DNA of 64,000 nt from Acinetobacter sp. ANC 4558 (lineage in GTDB: Bacteria; Pseudomonadota; Gammaproteobacteria; Pseudomonadales; Moraxellaceae). The notes under the pieces were generated by a model, which was not told the DNA's origin, made no database searches, and saw only the letters and a list, made by a program, of their open reading frames with translations. Made by a program: the position numbers and the translations under genes. Shown piece by piece: positions 9,001 through 17,353 of the stretch (position 1 is the stretch's first letter; each line of letters begins with the position of its first letter). Where the stretch lies: the NCBI RefSeq assembly GCF_002135375.1, contig NZ_NEGH01000003.1:186001-250000 (forward strand). Reading direction: 5' to 3'.

Positions 9001-9736
9001 TGATGTACAAGCGCAGCCACGTAAAATTATATCTTCACCAACTTGGTCTGGTTTAGAAAGTGAAGAAGTGAGTTATAACGCAGGTTATACCAACGTTCAT
9101 GAGCTTATACCTTGGAGAACATTAACTGGTCGTCAGCAATTCTATCAAGATCATCAATGGATGAGAGCTTTTGGTGAAGGTTTCTGCGTTTACAAACCAG
9201 CAGTTGATTTAAAAACGACGGCGAAAATGCTAGGTGAACACGCAAATGGTGAAACTGAAATAGTTTTGAACTTTATTACCCCACATCAGAAATGGGGAAT
9301 CCATAGTACCTATTCTGACAATTTAAGAATGCTCAGTTTATCACGTGGTGGACCACATGTTTGGATCTCTGAAGTAGATGCCCAAAAAGCGGGTCTTATC
9401 GATAATGATTGGGTTGAAGTCTTTAACGTCAATGGAACACTCACTGCTCGTGTTGTGGTCAGCCAACGTGTTCCTGAAACGATGATTCTGATGTATCACG
9501 CACAAGAAAAGATTATTAATGTTCCTGGTGCAGAAGTTTCTAAAAAGCGTGGTGGTATTCATAACTCAGTGACCAAAACCGTATTAAAACCAACGCATAT
9601 GATTGGTGGTTATGCACAATTATCTTGGGGTTTTAACTACTACGGTACCGTTGGAACAAACCGCGATGAATTTGTAATTGTACGCAAAATGAAACATGTA
9701 GATTGGCTAGATACACCCGCTGAACAAGTGAAATAA
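6047..9736 (+). CDS. narG: Respiratory nitrate reductase alpha subunit NarG
   Basis: 1229 residues, close to the 1247 of E. coli NarG and collinear with it. This catalytic subunit reduces nitrate to nitrite on the cytoplasmic face using bis-MGD molybdenum. The N-terminal FS0 iron-sulfur motif is intact: His50, Cys54, Cys58 in THGVNCTGSCSW and Cys93 in RGCPRGASYSW. The molybdenum-ligand aspartate lies in SFYDWYCDLPP near residue 223. Other hallmarks are IGGASLSFYDW, NHWYHMDMSYRG, GQSGGGW and the C-terminal YGTVGTNRDEF. It starts with MSHFLDR like E. coli MSKFLDR and has no twin-arginine signal. GGAG ribosome site 8 bases upstream. First gene of narGHJI. Confidence 0.98.
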   Translation: MSHFLDRLNFLNRTTETYSNHHGSVTNESRDWENAYRSRWSHDKVVRSTHGVNCTGSCSWKVFVKNGLITWELQQTDYPRTRPDLPNHEPRGCPRGASYSWYVYSAQRVKYPMLRGHLAKVWRDLRKTKNPIEAWQYITNTPEIAKSYKSKRGLGGFVRSNWNEAYEIIAAANAYTIKNYGPDRILGFSPIPAMSMVSYAAGARYLSLIGGASLSFYDWYCDLPPSSPQIWGEQTDVAESADWYNSTFLMVWGSNVPMTRTPDAHFYTEVRYKGTKTVAISADYGEMVKFSDIWLAPKQGTDAALAMAMGHVILKEFHLEKPSDYFQDYCRRLTDLPVLVTIKEKEGQYTPSYYLRASQLNDQFNEQNNPEWKTLIIDEKTGELAAPKGSVGFRWGEHGKWNLKAENSTSQAVKAQLSLIEHHDEVIDIAFDYFGGQDANDVMLRKVPVKKIQLADGSTCYIATVFDLSVANYGIDRGLGGENVAARYEDDVPYTPKWQEKHTGVPADKVIQVAREFAQNAHDSHGKSMVIVGAGLNHWYHMDMSYRGIINMLMMCGCIGQSGGGWCHYVGQEKLRPQTGWAPLAFALDWQRPSRQMNGTSFFYAHTSQWRHEKLGMDEILAPTQGHELSNMSMIDYNTKAERMGWLPSAPELSVNPLQITQNAKTLGQNPIEYTVNGLKNGTIDMACNDPDNPANFPRNLFVWRSNILGSSGKGHEYFLKYLLGTQNAVMSDENECIKPKEIKVRPAVEGKLDLLTVLDFRMSTTCLYADIVLPTATWYEKDDLNTSDMHPFIHPLSEAVQPLWESKTDWEIYKGLAKKFSEMSKHYLGTQQDIVLTPLMHDSPQELGQPFDAKDWKKGECDPIPGKTMPAMTLVERNYGEIYQKFTSVGPLLEKLGNGGKGISWDTKHEIEILRGINQVHKEGIAQGQPKLNTAIDAAEMILTLAPETNGHVAVKAWGALSKNTGIDHTYLATPREHDSIRFRDVQAQPRKIISSPTWSGLESEEVSYNAGYTNVHELIPWRTLTGRQQFYQDHQWMRAFGEGFCVYKPAVDLKTTAKMLGEHANGETEIVLNFITPHQKWGIHSTYSDNLRMLSLSRGGPHVWISEVDAQKAGLIDNDWVEVFNVNGTLTARVVVSQRVPETMILMYHAQEKIINVPGAEVSKKRGGIHNSVTKTVLKPTHMIGGYAQLSWGFNYYGTVGTNRDEFVIVRKMKHVDWLDTPAEQVK

Positions 9737-9761
9737 ATGGCGAAGGTATAAGGAAAATAAG

Positions 9762-11306
9762 ATGAAAATTAGAGCACAAATTGGTATGGTGCTAAACCTT
9801 GATAAATGTATTGGTTGCCATACTTGTTCAATTACATGTAAAAACGTTTGGACCAGTCGCGATGGTATTGAATATGCTTGGTTCAATAACGTAGAAACTA
9901 AACCAGGTATTGGTTACCCCAAACAATGGGAAAATCAAAATATTCATAAAGGAGGATGGGTTCGTAAAAAAAATGGTAAGTTGGAATTAAAACAAGGCAG
10001 TAAACTAAAAATATTATCAAATATATTTTCGAACCCAAACTTACCAAGTATTGACCAATACTACGAACCTTTTACTTATGATTATGAGCATTTACAAAAT
10101 GCTCCCGAAATGAAAACACCGCCAACAGCAAGACCTGTCTCTGTATTAACAGGGAAAAAAATGGATAAAATCCATTGGGGACCAAACTGGGAAGATGATT
10201 TAGGGGGTGAGTTTCATCAGCGTTCTAAAGACCAGCTCTTTGAAGGTATTCAAAAAGAAATGTATTCTACTTTTGAAAATACCTTCATGATGTATCTACC
10301 TCGTTTATGTGAGCATTGTTTAAATCCTGCGTGTGTTGCATCTTGTCCTTCAGGTTCAATTTATAAGCGTGAAGAAGATGGTGTTGTTTTGATTGATCAA
10401 GATAAATGCCGCGGATGGAGAATGTGTATTTCAGGTTGTCCATACAAAAAAATTTACTATAACTGGACCAGTGGTAAAGCTGAAAAATGCATTTTTTGCT
10501 ATCCACGCATAGAGGCAGGACAACCGACAGTTTGTTCAGAAAGCTGTGTAGGGCGAATTCGTTACTTAGGTGTCTTGTTATATGATGCCGATAAAATTGA
10601 ACAGGCTGCTTCAGTTTCAAATGAACAAGATTTATATCAGTCACAACTCGATTTATTCTTAGATCCAAACGATCCAATTGTTCAAGCAGAAGCACTCAAA
10701 CAAGGTATTCCTCAAGCATGGATTGATGCTGCGAAAAATTCACCTATTTATCGCATGGCAATTGAATGGAAAGTAGCATTTCCATTACATCCAGAATATC
10801 GAACTTTACCAATGGTTTGGTATATTCCACCTCTATCCCCGATTCAATCTGCAATTGAAAGTGGTGTCATTGGAAAACATGGACTTATTCCAGAAGTTAA
10901 AGATTTACGAATCCCATTACAATATCTTGCGAACTTACTCACAGCGGGTAAAGAAGAACCTGTATTACAAGCACTTGAAACAATGCTCACAATGCGCCGT
11001 TATATGCGTCAAAAACATGTTCCGCAAACAAATATTAGCATGACTGAAATATTACAAAGCACGCATTTATCCAGTCAGCAAATTGAAGAAATGTATCAAA
11101 TTATGGCCATTGCTAACTATGAAGATCGCTTTGTAATTCCAAGCTCTCATAAAGAATATGCCGAAGATACTTTTATGGATAAAGGCGCTTGTGGCTTTAG
11201 TTTTGGTAATGGCTGCTCAGATGGAACATCTTCTGCCAGTTTATTTGGACAACGTAAAGCATCACCCACAGTGTTCTTTAGCACACGTGGAGGAGGAAAA
11301 TCATGA
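9762..11306 (+). CDS. narH: Respiratory nitrate reductase beta subunit NarH
   Basis: 514 residues, similar to E. coli NarH (512). It carries one [3Fe-4S] and three [4Fe-4S] clusters that pass electrons from NarI heme to NarG. Four cysteine groups are visible: KCIGCHTCSITCKNVW near residues 15-30, CEHCLNPACVASCP near 184-197, CRGWRMCISGCP near 217-228 (Trp in place of the second Cys, as expected for the [3Fe-4S] site), and KCIFCYPRIEAG with CSESCVG near 244-268. It follows narG by 25 bp with an AAGGAAAA ribosome site and overlaps narJ by 4 bp (ATGA). Confidence 0.98.
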   Translation: MKIRAQIGMVLNLDKCIGCHTCSITCKNVWTSRDGIEYAWFNNVETKPGIGYPKQWENQNIHKGGWVRKKNGKLELKQGSKLKILSNIFSNPNLPSIDQYYEPFTYDYEHLQNAPEMKTPPTARPVSVLTGKKMDKIHWGPNWEDDLGGEFHQRSKDQLFEGIQKEMYSTFENTFMMYLPRLCEHCLNPACVASCPSGSIYKREEDGVVLIDQDKCRGWRMCISGCPYKKIYYNWTSGKAEKCIFCYPRIEAGQPTVCSESCVGRIRYLGVLLYDADKIEQAASVSNEQDLYQSQLDLFLDPNDPIVQAEALKQGIPQAWIDAAKNSPIYRMAIEWKVAFPLHPEYRTLPMVWYIPPLSPIQSAIESGVIGKHGLIPEVKDLRIPLQYLANLLTAGKEEPVLQALETMLTMRRYMRQKHVPQTNISMTEILQSTHLSSQQIEEMYQIMAIANYEDRFVIPSSHKEYAEDTFMDKGACGFSFGNGCSDGTSSASLFGQRKASPTVFFSTRGGGKS

Positions 11307-11953
11307 ATCCATTTAAACTTTCTTCTGCATTACTGAGCTATCCGAGTGTAGATTTACAAGATGCTATTATTACAGATATTAATAAAGAACTAAAAAAATG
11401 GCCAAAATGGTTTGATCTTTTATCCTCTTTATTACAACACTTGTGCGCAACAGATTTAATCACACTACAAGAAAATTATGTTGCAACATTTGATCGAACT
11501 CCAAACCATTCTTTACATTTATTCGAACATTTACACGGCGAAAATCGTGATCGTGGTGAAGCGATGGTAAATCTACTCCATGAATATCAAGCACAAGGTT
11601 TCGAACCACAAGGTTTCGAATTACCAGATTATTTACCATTATTTTTAGAGTTTTTATCACTACAAACTGAGCAACAAGCAAGCCAACTTCTAGCTGAAGC
11701 GATTCATGTGATCGCATACATTGGTGAAAATTTAAGTAAAAATGATTCATTATATTCCAGTGTTATTGACCTACTGATTCATTTGTCACCAATAGAACCA
11801 CAAGAGTTAAAAGTAGCACCAATTCGAGATATGGATGAAGCCTTAGAAACATTTGGCCCACTAATGGATGGAACAGAACCTCTCTTAAATAAAAAACCAA
11901 GTGATATACAAATTATCCAAATTCAACCTCGTTCAAAGCAATTGAATGTATAG
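11303..11953 (+). CDS. narJ: Nitrate reductase assembly chaperone NarJ
   Basis: 216 residues, all-helical and acidic. NarJ/TorD-family chaperones bind the NarG N-terminus and allow cofactor insertion before NarGH docks on NarI. Family features are visible: FDRTPNHSLHLFEHLHGENRDRGEAM near residues 54-79 and a following ELPDYLPLFLEFLS segment near 109-122. GGAGG ribosome site inside the end of narH. Just before the ELPDYLP motif, a 12-base sequence is repeated at 15-base spacing, giving the peptide QGFEPQGFE, which looks like a small in-frame duplication. Confidence 0.92.
   Translation: MNPFKLSSALLSYPSVDLQDAIITDINKELKKWPKWFDLLSSLLQHLCATDLITLQENYVATFDRTPNHSLHLFEHLHGENRDRGEAMVNLLHEYQAQGFEPQGFELPDYLPLFLEFLSLQTEQQASQLLAEAIHVIAYIGENLSKNDSLYSSVIDLLIHLSPIEPQELKVAPIRDMDEALETFGPLMDGTEPLLNKKPSDIQIIQIQPRSKQLNV
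11594..11620 (+). repeat. In-frame 15-bp tandem duplication inside narJ
   Basis: CAAGGTTTCGAA occurs at 11594-11605 and again, identical, at 11609-11620. It adds five residues without breaking the frame. Confidence 0.8.
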
Positions 11954-11963
11954 GAGCAATATG

Positions 11964-12647
11964 ATGAGTTATTTAAATCAATTTATTTTTGGTATTTATC
12001 CTTATATTGCGTTGTCGATTTTCTTTCTTGGAAGTTTTATTCGCTTTGATCGCGAGCAATATAGCTGGAAAACTGAATCTAGCCAATTACTCCACAGAGG
12101 ACAACTTCGCTTAGGAAATATTTTATTTCATATCGGTATTCTTGGGTTATTCTTTGGACATTTAGTCGGTTTACTTACACCAATTGCATTTTGGGATTAT
12201 ATCGGCGTAACACATAGTCAAAAACAAATATTTGCCATGATTGCTGGTGGGGTTATGGGACTTATATGTTTATGTGGTTTATTCATTCTGATCATTCGCC
12301 GCTTAAGCTCAGATCGTTTGAGTGCAAATACAACTTGGCGTGATAAGTTAGTCTTAATCTGGATATTAATTACGCTGTTACTCGGATTATCGACCATTAG
12401 TATATCTGCACAGCATACAGATGGTGAGGAAATGGTTGCACTGATGACTTGGGTACAACACATTGTGACATTTAAAGGTGATGCAGCAAGCTATATTCTA
12501 CCTGCGAACTGGCTGTTTAAGATTCATGTATTTATGGGAATGACCTTATTTGTAATTTTCCCATTCACTCGATTGGTTCATATTTGGAGTGGATTTGGTA
12601 TTTTGAGTTACTTACGCCGTACGCCACAATTAGTCCGTCGTCGTTAA
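11964..12647 (+). CDS. narI: Respiratory nitrate reductase gamma subunit NarI
   Basis: 227 residues from this start, five transmembrane helices, diheme cytochrome b anchor that oxidises quinol at the periplasmic side. Heme-ligand histidines fit FHIGILGLFFGHLVG (two His ten residues apart) and FKIHVFMGMTLF with FTRLVHIWS near the end. An in-frame ATG exists at 11946, inside narJ. The AGGAG at 11952-11956 favours ATG 11961 or 11964, and MSYLNQFIFGIYPYI aligns with the start of E. coli NarI (MQFLNMFFFDIYPYI), so 11964 is chosen. The charged RRTPQLVRRR tail resembles other NarI proteins. Confidence 0.95.
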   Translation: MSYLNQFIFGIYPYIALSIFFLGSFIRFDREQYSWKTESSQLLHRGQLRLGNILFHIGILGLFFGHLVGLLTPIAFWDYIGVTHSQKQIFAMIAGGVMGLICLCGLFILIIRRLSSDRLSANTTWRDKLVLIWILITLLLGLSTISISAQHTDGEEMVALMTWVQHIVTFKGDAASYILPANWLFKIHVFMGMTLFVIFPFTRLVHIWSGFGILSYLRRTPQLVRRR

Positions 12648-12657
12648 TTTAACAACC

Positions 12658-12709
12658 CAATGGGCATCTATCTTATAAATAGATTAAATATAATGATAGG
12701 AACCCATTG
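12658..12709 (+). other. Potential RNA structure and promoter between narI and moeB
   Basis: CAATGGG (12658-12664) can pair with CCCATTG (12703-12709), enclosing a hairpin ATCTAT (12666-12671)/ATAGAT (12679-12684) with a 7-base loop. A perfect -10 box TATAAT lies at 12689-12694 inside the structure, with no good -35. There is no T-run, so a simple terminator is unlikely. It does not fit the Moco riboswitch as I know it. Confidence 0.3.
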
Positions 12710-12744
12710 TCGTCTTCATCAAAATAACTACAGTATCTTGCCTT

Positions 12745-13491
12745 ATGAATGAAAATGAATTACTCCGTTATAGTCGACATATTTTTCTAGATGAAATCGA
12801 CTTAGAAGGTCAAGAAAAACTACAACACGCGACTGTGATGGTAATTGGATGTGGTGGTTTAGGGAATGCATGCATTCCTATTTTAGCTGGTGCAGGCATT
12901 GGACATTTAATTCTTTGTGATCATGATATGATCGATTATAGTAATTTACAAAGGCAATTTACATTTACTGCAAAAGATGTTCAACAATCTAAAGTTGATG
13001 TTTTAACGCATTATTTATTACAACGGAATGAAAATATCAAAATTACTGCAATCAATTCTTGTATTGATACGAATTTGCTGGCTCAATATGCGCCACAAAG
13101 CGATGTCATTGTTGACTGTACAGACAATTCAAAAACCAGACATTTAATTAATGCTGCAGCAGTTCAATATCATATTCCGTTAGTCAGTGCATCAGTCATT
13201 CAATTTAGTGGTCAATTGGCCGTCTTTGACCATAATCAGCCCCATTCTCCTTGTTATGCCTGTATGTTTCCACAGTTAGAAACTGAAGATAAAAGCTGTT
13301 CACAAAATGGGGTCTTTTCTGCACTTGTACATCAAATTGGCGCCGCTCAAGCAGCGGAAGTTATGAAGCTTATTATCGGATTTGGCTTCTCTTCCATAGG
13401 AAAATTCGTACAATTTGAGGGGCTTAATTTCTCAACCTATGATTTAGTATTAGAGAAAAATCCTAACTGTCCTGTTTGTCGTCTTCACTAA
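12745..13491 (+). CDS. moeB: MoeB/ThiF-family adenylyltransferase
   Basis: 248 residues. E1-like enzyme that adenylates the C-terminal Gly-Gly of MoaD before sulfur transfer. Visible features: ATP-binding GCGGLGNACIP near residues 35-45, RQFTF (usual arginine-finger motif) near 70, CTDNSKTR near 127-134, CYACMFP near 172-178 and CPVC at the C-terminus, the paired zinc-binding CxxC motifs. It ends without a rhodanese domain, as in MoeB proper. A dedicated copy inside the nar/moa island points to molybdopterin rather than thiamine, although ThiF cannot be excluded. No clear ribosome site precedes the ATG. Confidence 0.85.
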   Translation: MNENELLRYSRHIFLDEIDLEGQEKLQHATVMVIGCGGLGNACIPILAGAGIGHLILCDHDMIDYSNLQRQFTFTAKDVQQSKVDVLTHYLLQRNENIKITAINSCIDTNLLAQYAPQSDVIVDCTDNSKTRHLINAAAVQYHIPLVSASVIQFSGQLAVFDHNQPHSPCYACMFPQLETEDKSCSQNGVFSALVHQIGAAQAAEVMKLIIGFGFSSIGKFVQFEGLNFSTYDLVLEKNPNCPVCRLH

Positions 13492-13605
13492 TTACTCAAT
13501 TAATATCTAAGCCTTTATAACTAGATAAATCCTCCTTTTGATGAAAAGAATTTGAACGATACAAAACGTATAATTTTTATAAAATTCCTAAAATAGAGGC
13601 AAGTT

Positions 13606-14580
13606 ATGCTACAAGATACTTATGGACGCACCGTAGATTATTTACGTATTTCCATTACTGATCGTTGTGACTTACGTTGTACGTATTGTATCCCTAAAGG
13701 ATTTACAGAGTTTGAAAAACCTTCACACTGGTTGAATTTTGACGAAATTGAACGTATTGTTCGACAATTTGCATTGCTGGGAACACGCCGTTTTCGACTT
13801 ACTGGCGGTGAACCTTTGTTACGTAAAAATATCGTCCAACTAGTACAACGTTTAAAATCAATTTATGGAGTTGAAGATTTATCTTTAAGTACAAATGCAA
13901 CACAATTAGAAAATTATGCAGATGACTTAAGACAAGCTGGTTTAGATCGTTTAAACATTAGCTTAGATTCTCTTTCACAAGATAATTTATATAAAATAGT
14001 GGGAACAGATGTTCAAGCAAAAATAATGAAAGGTCTAAAAGCAGCGAAAAATGCAGGTTTTGAAAAAACAAAAATTAATATGGTGGTATTGACTGGGATC
14101 AATGAACATGAAATTGAAAAAATGGTCGCATTCTGTATTCAAAATGAATTTATACTTCGCTTAATTGAACTTATGCCAATGGGAGCTACTGCCCAAAATC
14201 ATCAATATTTCAATTTACAGCCTGTAATTGAAAGATTAAGTAAAACTTTTCAATTACAACCCACTGAAAAAAAATATGGTGGTGGGCCAGCACGATATTG
14301 GCAAAATCAAGAAGGTACATTTTTAATGGGATATATCACGCCATTATCTCAGCATTTTTGCCAAAGCTGTAATCGCGTTCGTATGTCGGTTGATGGTACT
14401 TTATATATGTGTCTAGGTCATGAACACCAATATTCTCTCGCCCCATTGCTTAAAAATAATGTCAATGATCTTGAATTACAACGCGCAATTCAACATGCTG
14501 TCCAATTAAAACCATTCCAACATGAATTTATAGAAAAACCTAAAAAACTTATTCGAGTCATGTCCATGACAGGAGGATAA
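13606..14580 (+). CDS. moaA: GTP 3',8-cyclase MoaA
   Basis: 324 residues, radical SAM enzyme for the first step of molybdenum cofactor synthesis, working with MoaC to make cPMP. The SAM cluster motif CDLRCTYCIP lies near residues 22-31, the second cluster CQSCNRVRMSVDGTLYMC near 250-270, and the SAM-binding GGEP near 73-76. The C-terminal Gly-Gly (MTGG), needed for catalysis in MoaA, is present. AGAGG ribosome site 6 bases before ATG. A TATAAT at 13569-13574 may be a -10 box, suggesting partly independent transcription from moeB. Convergent with modC. Confidence 0.95.
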   Translation: MLQDTYGRTVDYLRISITDRCDLRCTYCIPKGFTEFEKPSHWLNFDEIERIVRQFALLGTRRFRLTGGEPLLRKNIVQLVQRLKSIYGVEDLSLSTNATQLENYADDLRQAGLDRLNISLDSLSQDNLYKIVGTDVQAKIMKGLKAAKNAGFEKTKINMVVLTGINEHEIEKMVAFCIQNEFILRLIELMPMGATAQNHQYFNLQPVIERLSKTFQLQPTEKKYGGGPARYWQNQEGTFLMGYITPLSQHFCQSCNRVRMSVDGTLYMCLGHEHQYSLAPLLKNNVNDLELQRAIQHAVQLKPFQHEFIEKPKKLIRVMSMTGG

Positions 14581-14614
14581 TCTATTTTTCTAATTGATTT
14601 ATTCTTATCGGGTT

Positions 14615-15319
14615 TTATTTGCTTAAAACGCCCTGCTGCATTGTCCACAATTCATCTGCAAAATAATCAGCGTCATCAATATCATGTGTCACTAAAATCA
14701 TGGGAATATTATGCTGTTCGACAATCCATTTGACCCATTGTCTCATTTCAGCACGTAAATGTTGATCTAAAGCAGAAAATGGCTCATCTAATAATAAAAG
14801 ATTAGGTTCCGCAGCTAAAGCCCTCGCCAACCCTACACGCTGTTTTTGACCACCGGATAATTGCTGTGGATAGCTTAATGAAAAATTAGATAAATCAACT
14901 AAATCCAACCATTTTTCAGCAATTTTTACCGCTTTATTTTTTCTTAGACTAAAAATTGATCTTGTGCTTGCTAAAGCAATATTTTGTGCAACGGTTAAAT
15001 GGGGAAATAAAGCAAACTCCTGAAATAAATATGATATTTTTCTACTTTTTATCGGCATATTAATCTTGTTTTGTATATCTAAAAATGTTTGATCCTGAAA
15101 ATGAATGTATCCTTCATCAATTGAGAGTAATCCAGCTAAGCTTTTTAAAAATAATGTTTTTCCTGAACCTGATGCTCCCATAATCACAATTGACTTCGCA
15201 TTCGATATCAATTGGCAATTCAATAAATCAAGAGGTTGTGACGATCTTTTACGTAACGCAATTTGATAAAGATATTCGAACTCAACTGACATATTGATGA
15301 TCTTTGGTGATTTATTCAT
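14615..15319 (-). CDS. modC: Molybdate ABC transporter ATPase ModC (short form)
   Basis: 234 residues. Walker A GASGSGKT near residues 48-55, Q-loop LFQEFALFPHLTV near 99-111, ABC signature LSGGQKQRVGLARALAAEP near 142-160, Walker B LLLLDEPFSALD, H-loop THD. It ends soon after the nucleotide-binding domain and so lacks the C-terminal TOBE/molbindin domain found in E. coli ModC (352 residues). Start ATG is one base after the modB stop. Last gene of the moaD-to-modC operon. Energises molybdate uptake with ModB and ModA. Confidence 0.9.
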   Translation of the reverse strand: MNKSPKIINMSVEFEYLYQIALRKRSSQPLDLLNCQLISNAKSIVIMGASGSGKTLFLKSLAGLLSIDEGYIHFQDQTFLDIQNKINMPIKSRKISYLFQEFALFPHLTVAQNIALASTRSIFSLRKNKAVKIAEKWLDLVDLSNFSLSYPQQLSGGQKQRVGLARALAAEPNLLLLDEPFSALDQHLRAEMRQWVKWIVEQHNIPMILVTHDIDDADYFADELWTMQQGVLSK

Positions 15320-15320
15320 T

Positions 15321-16004
15321 TTATTGTTTCCAATGGCGTTGATTGAGTATTTTTACTAACCATAGAATCGCGATACAAACGATCGAAATAATGACGACTA
15401 AAGCAATCGCCAGTTGATCATCTCCTGCCTGTACAGCTTCCCAAATACTAATAGAAATCGTTTGAGTTTTACCTGGAATATTTCCTGCAATCATTAATGT
15501 CGCACCAAACTCACCTAGACTACGTGCAAATCCTAATAATAATCCCGCAAGTACAGACTCCCATGCCATAGGTGAAATAATAATCACTAAGCGTTGCCAC
15601 TCACTTAAACCAATGACTTTTGATGAATCTAAAATAACTTGAGGAATTTGTTCAAATGAAGCTTGAATAGGTTTCAATACCAATGGAAATGTCACGACAG
15701 CAGCCGCAATAATTGCACCTTTTAAGGTAAAAATCAGTTGAATGCCTAAAGAAGATAGCCAATCTCCAAAAACACTTTGACTACCAAAACAAACCAATAA
15801 ATAATAGCCAAGTACCGTTGGTGGTAAAACCATAGGTAAAGTTAAAAAACTCTCAAATAAACTGGTCCATCGATTTTTAAATTTAAATAAAAATGCAGCA
15901 CATAACACAGCACAGATAAAATTAATCAATGTCGCAAAAAATGCAACTTGTAATGAAAGCCACAGTGCTATTGCGATGGGTTGTATTTGATCAATCCACA
16001 TCAT
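15321..16004 (-). CDS. modB: Molybdate ABC transporter permease ModB
   Basis: 227 residues with five to six hydrophobic helices. The cytoplasmic coupling motif that contacts ModC is seen as ARSLGEFGATLMIAGNIPGK near residues 159-178, characteristic of ModB/CysT-type permeases. TLPMVLPPTVLGYYLL near 55-70 is also a family hallmark. Six bases separate it from modA and one from modC. Confidence 0.93.
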   Translation of the reverse strand: MMWIDQIQPIAIALWLSLQVAFFATLINFICAVLCAAFLFKFKNRWTSLFESFLTLPMVLPPTVLGYYLLVCFGSQSVFGDWLSSLGIQLIFTLKGAIIAAAVVTFPLVLKPIQASFEQIPQVILDSSKVIGLSEWQRLVIIISPMAWESVLAGLLLGFARSLGEFGATLMIAGNIPGKTQTISISIWEAVQAGDDQLAIALVVIISIVCIAILWLVKILNQRHWKQ

Positions 16005-16010
16005 AATAAT

Positions 16011-16754
16011 TTAAAATCTAAAACCATAGTGTTGTAGAACGTTCTGTCCTGCTTCACTTTTCACGTATTGAATAAAATAATTAGATTCAGGAATATGCTG
16101 TGTTTTAGTCGTCGCTGCAATTGGATATTGAATCGGTTGTAAAGTTGGAATATTCATTACAATTTTTACTTTATTTATCTGGTTCAGCACATCTGAAGAA
16201 AAAACAAATCCAACCTGTGCCTCACCACGTGCAACATAATCTAAAGCATGACGCACATTTTGAGTCTTAATTAATTTCTTTTGAATTGTAGCCCATAAAT
16301 TTTGTTGTTTTAATACGGCTTGTGCATAACGTCCAGCAGGCGTATACGCAGGATTCCCTATTGCAATATGTTTCACTTGTTCTTGCTTTAAAATCCTCAA
16401 GTCATTTATTTGAATTTTACTATTCTTTGGTGCAATCAGGACCAATTGGTTGGATGTAAAATTAATTCGAGTTTTAGTTTGAATTAAGCCAAATGTATGT
16501 GCTTCATTCATGGTTTGCTGATCTGCTGTAGCCAAAACATCAATAGGCGCACCATGCCGTAATTGTTGCAATAAGGTTCCTGATGAAGCAAATGTTAAAT
16601 TTACTTTAGTTTTTGGATATTTCTTTTCAAAATCTTGCGCAATAACCTTAAAAGCATCAGTTAAACTTGATGCGGCTGCAACCGTAATTTCTGCCGAAAA
16701 AACCGATGTTTGCCAAAATAGAAAAGCCCACACTAATATTATTTTTTTATACAT
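16011..16754 (-). CDS. modA: Molybdate-binding periplasmic protein ModA
   Basis: 247 residues. Signal peptide with hydrophobic core ILVWAFLFWQ and cleavage after VFSA near residue 21, no lipobox cysteine. The mature N-terminus EITVAAASSLTDAF holds the oxyanion-binding Ser pair typical of ModA, followed by FASSGTLLQQLRHGAPIDVLATAD near 55-78. Feeds ModB/ModC. It sits between mog and modB, joining molybdate uptake to cofactor synthesis. Confidence 0.94.
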   Translation of the reverse strand: MYKKIILVWAFLFWQTSVFSAEITVAAASSLTDAFKVIAQDFEKKYPKTKVNLTFASSGTLLQQLRHGAPIDVLATADQQTMNEAHTFGLIQTKTRINFTSNQLVLIAPKNSKIQINDLRILKQEQVKHIAIGNPAYTPAGRYAQAVLKQQNLWATIQKKLIKTQNVRHALDYVARGEAQVGFVFSSDVLNQINKVKIVMNIPTLQPIQYPIAATTKTQHIPESNYFIQYVKSEAGQNVLQHYGFRF

Positions 16755-16771
16755 CGCGGTGCTCCATAAAA

Positions 16772-17344
16772 TTAATCAAAATTCTTTGGCCTAAATGTTT
16801 CAGAAATTTGATGATTTGTTTCAATATATGGTCCACCAATTGCATCAATACACAGAGGAACTGCTGCAAAAATACCATGAACTTTAATCTGTCCATCTTC
16901 GGTTTTGACACCAGATAAAGTTTCCGCAATAGCTTTAGGTCGCCCAGGCAAATTTAAAATCAAACTATTACCTCGAATGACCCCAACCTGACGAGACAAA
17001 ATCGCGGTAGGTACAAAATGTAAGCTCACTTGACGCATTTGCTCACCAAACCCTGAAATAATACGATCAGCAATATTTAATGTTGCATCTGGAGTAACAT
17101 CCCTTGGATAGGGTCCTGTGCCACCAGTGGTTAAAATTAAATCACACTTTTGAATATCAACTAAATCAATTAAAACTTGCTCAATTAATTCTTGCTCATC
17201 TGGAATTAATTTTTCTATACAATGAAATGGATTTTTTAAAGCCATCGTTAACCATTCTCTGAGTGCAGGAATTCCTTGATCTTGATATATGCCATTGAAT
17301 GCACGATCGCTTACAGACACTAAACCAATTTTTACTGTTTCCAT
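16772..17344 (-). CDS. mog: Molybdopterin adenylyltransferase Mog
   Basis: 190 residues. Adenylates molybdopterin before MoeA inserts molybdate. MoCF-domain motifs: KIGLVSVSDRA at the N-terminus, LTTGGTGPYPRDVTPDAT near residues 71-88 (the GGTG MPT-binding loop and catalytic Asp region) and LILNLPGRPKAI near 129-140. RDVTPDAT and the length favour Mog over MoaB. AGAGG-type ribosome site before the ATG. Nine bases downstream of moeA. Confidence 0.92.
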   Translation of the reverse strand: METVKIGLVSVSDRAFNGIYQDQGIPALREWLTMALKNPFHCIEKLIPDEQELIEQVLIDLVDIQKCDLILTTGGTGPYPRDVTPDATLNIADRIISGFGEQMRQVSLHFVPTAILSRQVGVIRGNSLILNLPGRPKAIAETLSGVKTEDGQIKVHGIFAAVPLCIDAIGGPYIETNHQISETFRPKNFD

Positions 17345-17353
17345 TACAACCTC

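Noticed and set aside
10285-10695. 136-residue antisense ORF inside narH
   Set aside because: Opposite to the conserved iron-sulfur cysteine region of narH; composition typical of a shadow frame.
12648-13605. Moco riboswitch upstream of moeB or moaA
   Set aside because: The intervals are short and AT-rich and do not show the conserved Moco RNA core as I know it; only simple hairpins are visible.
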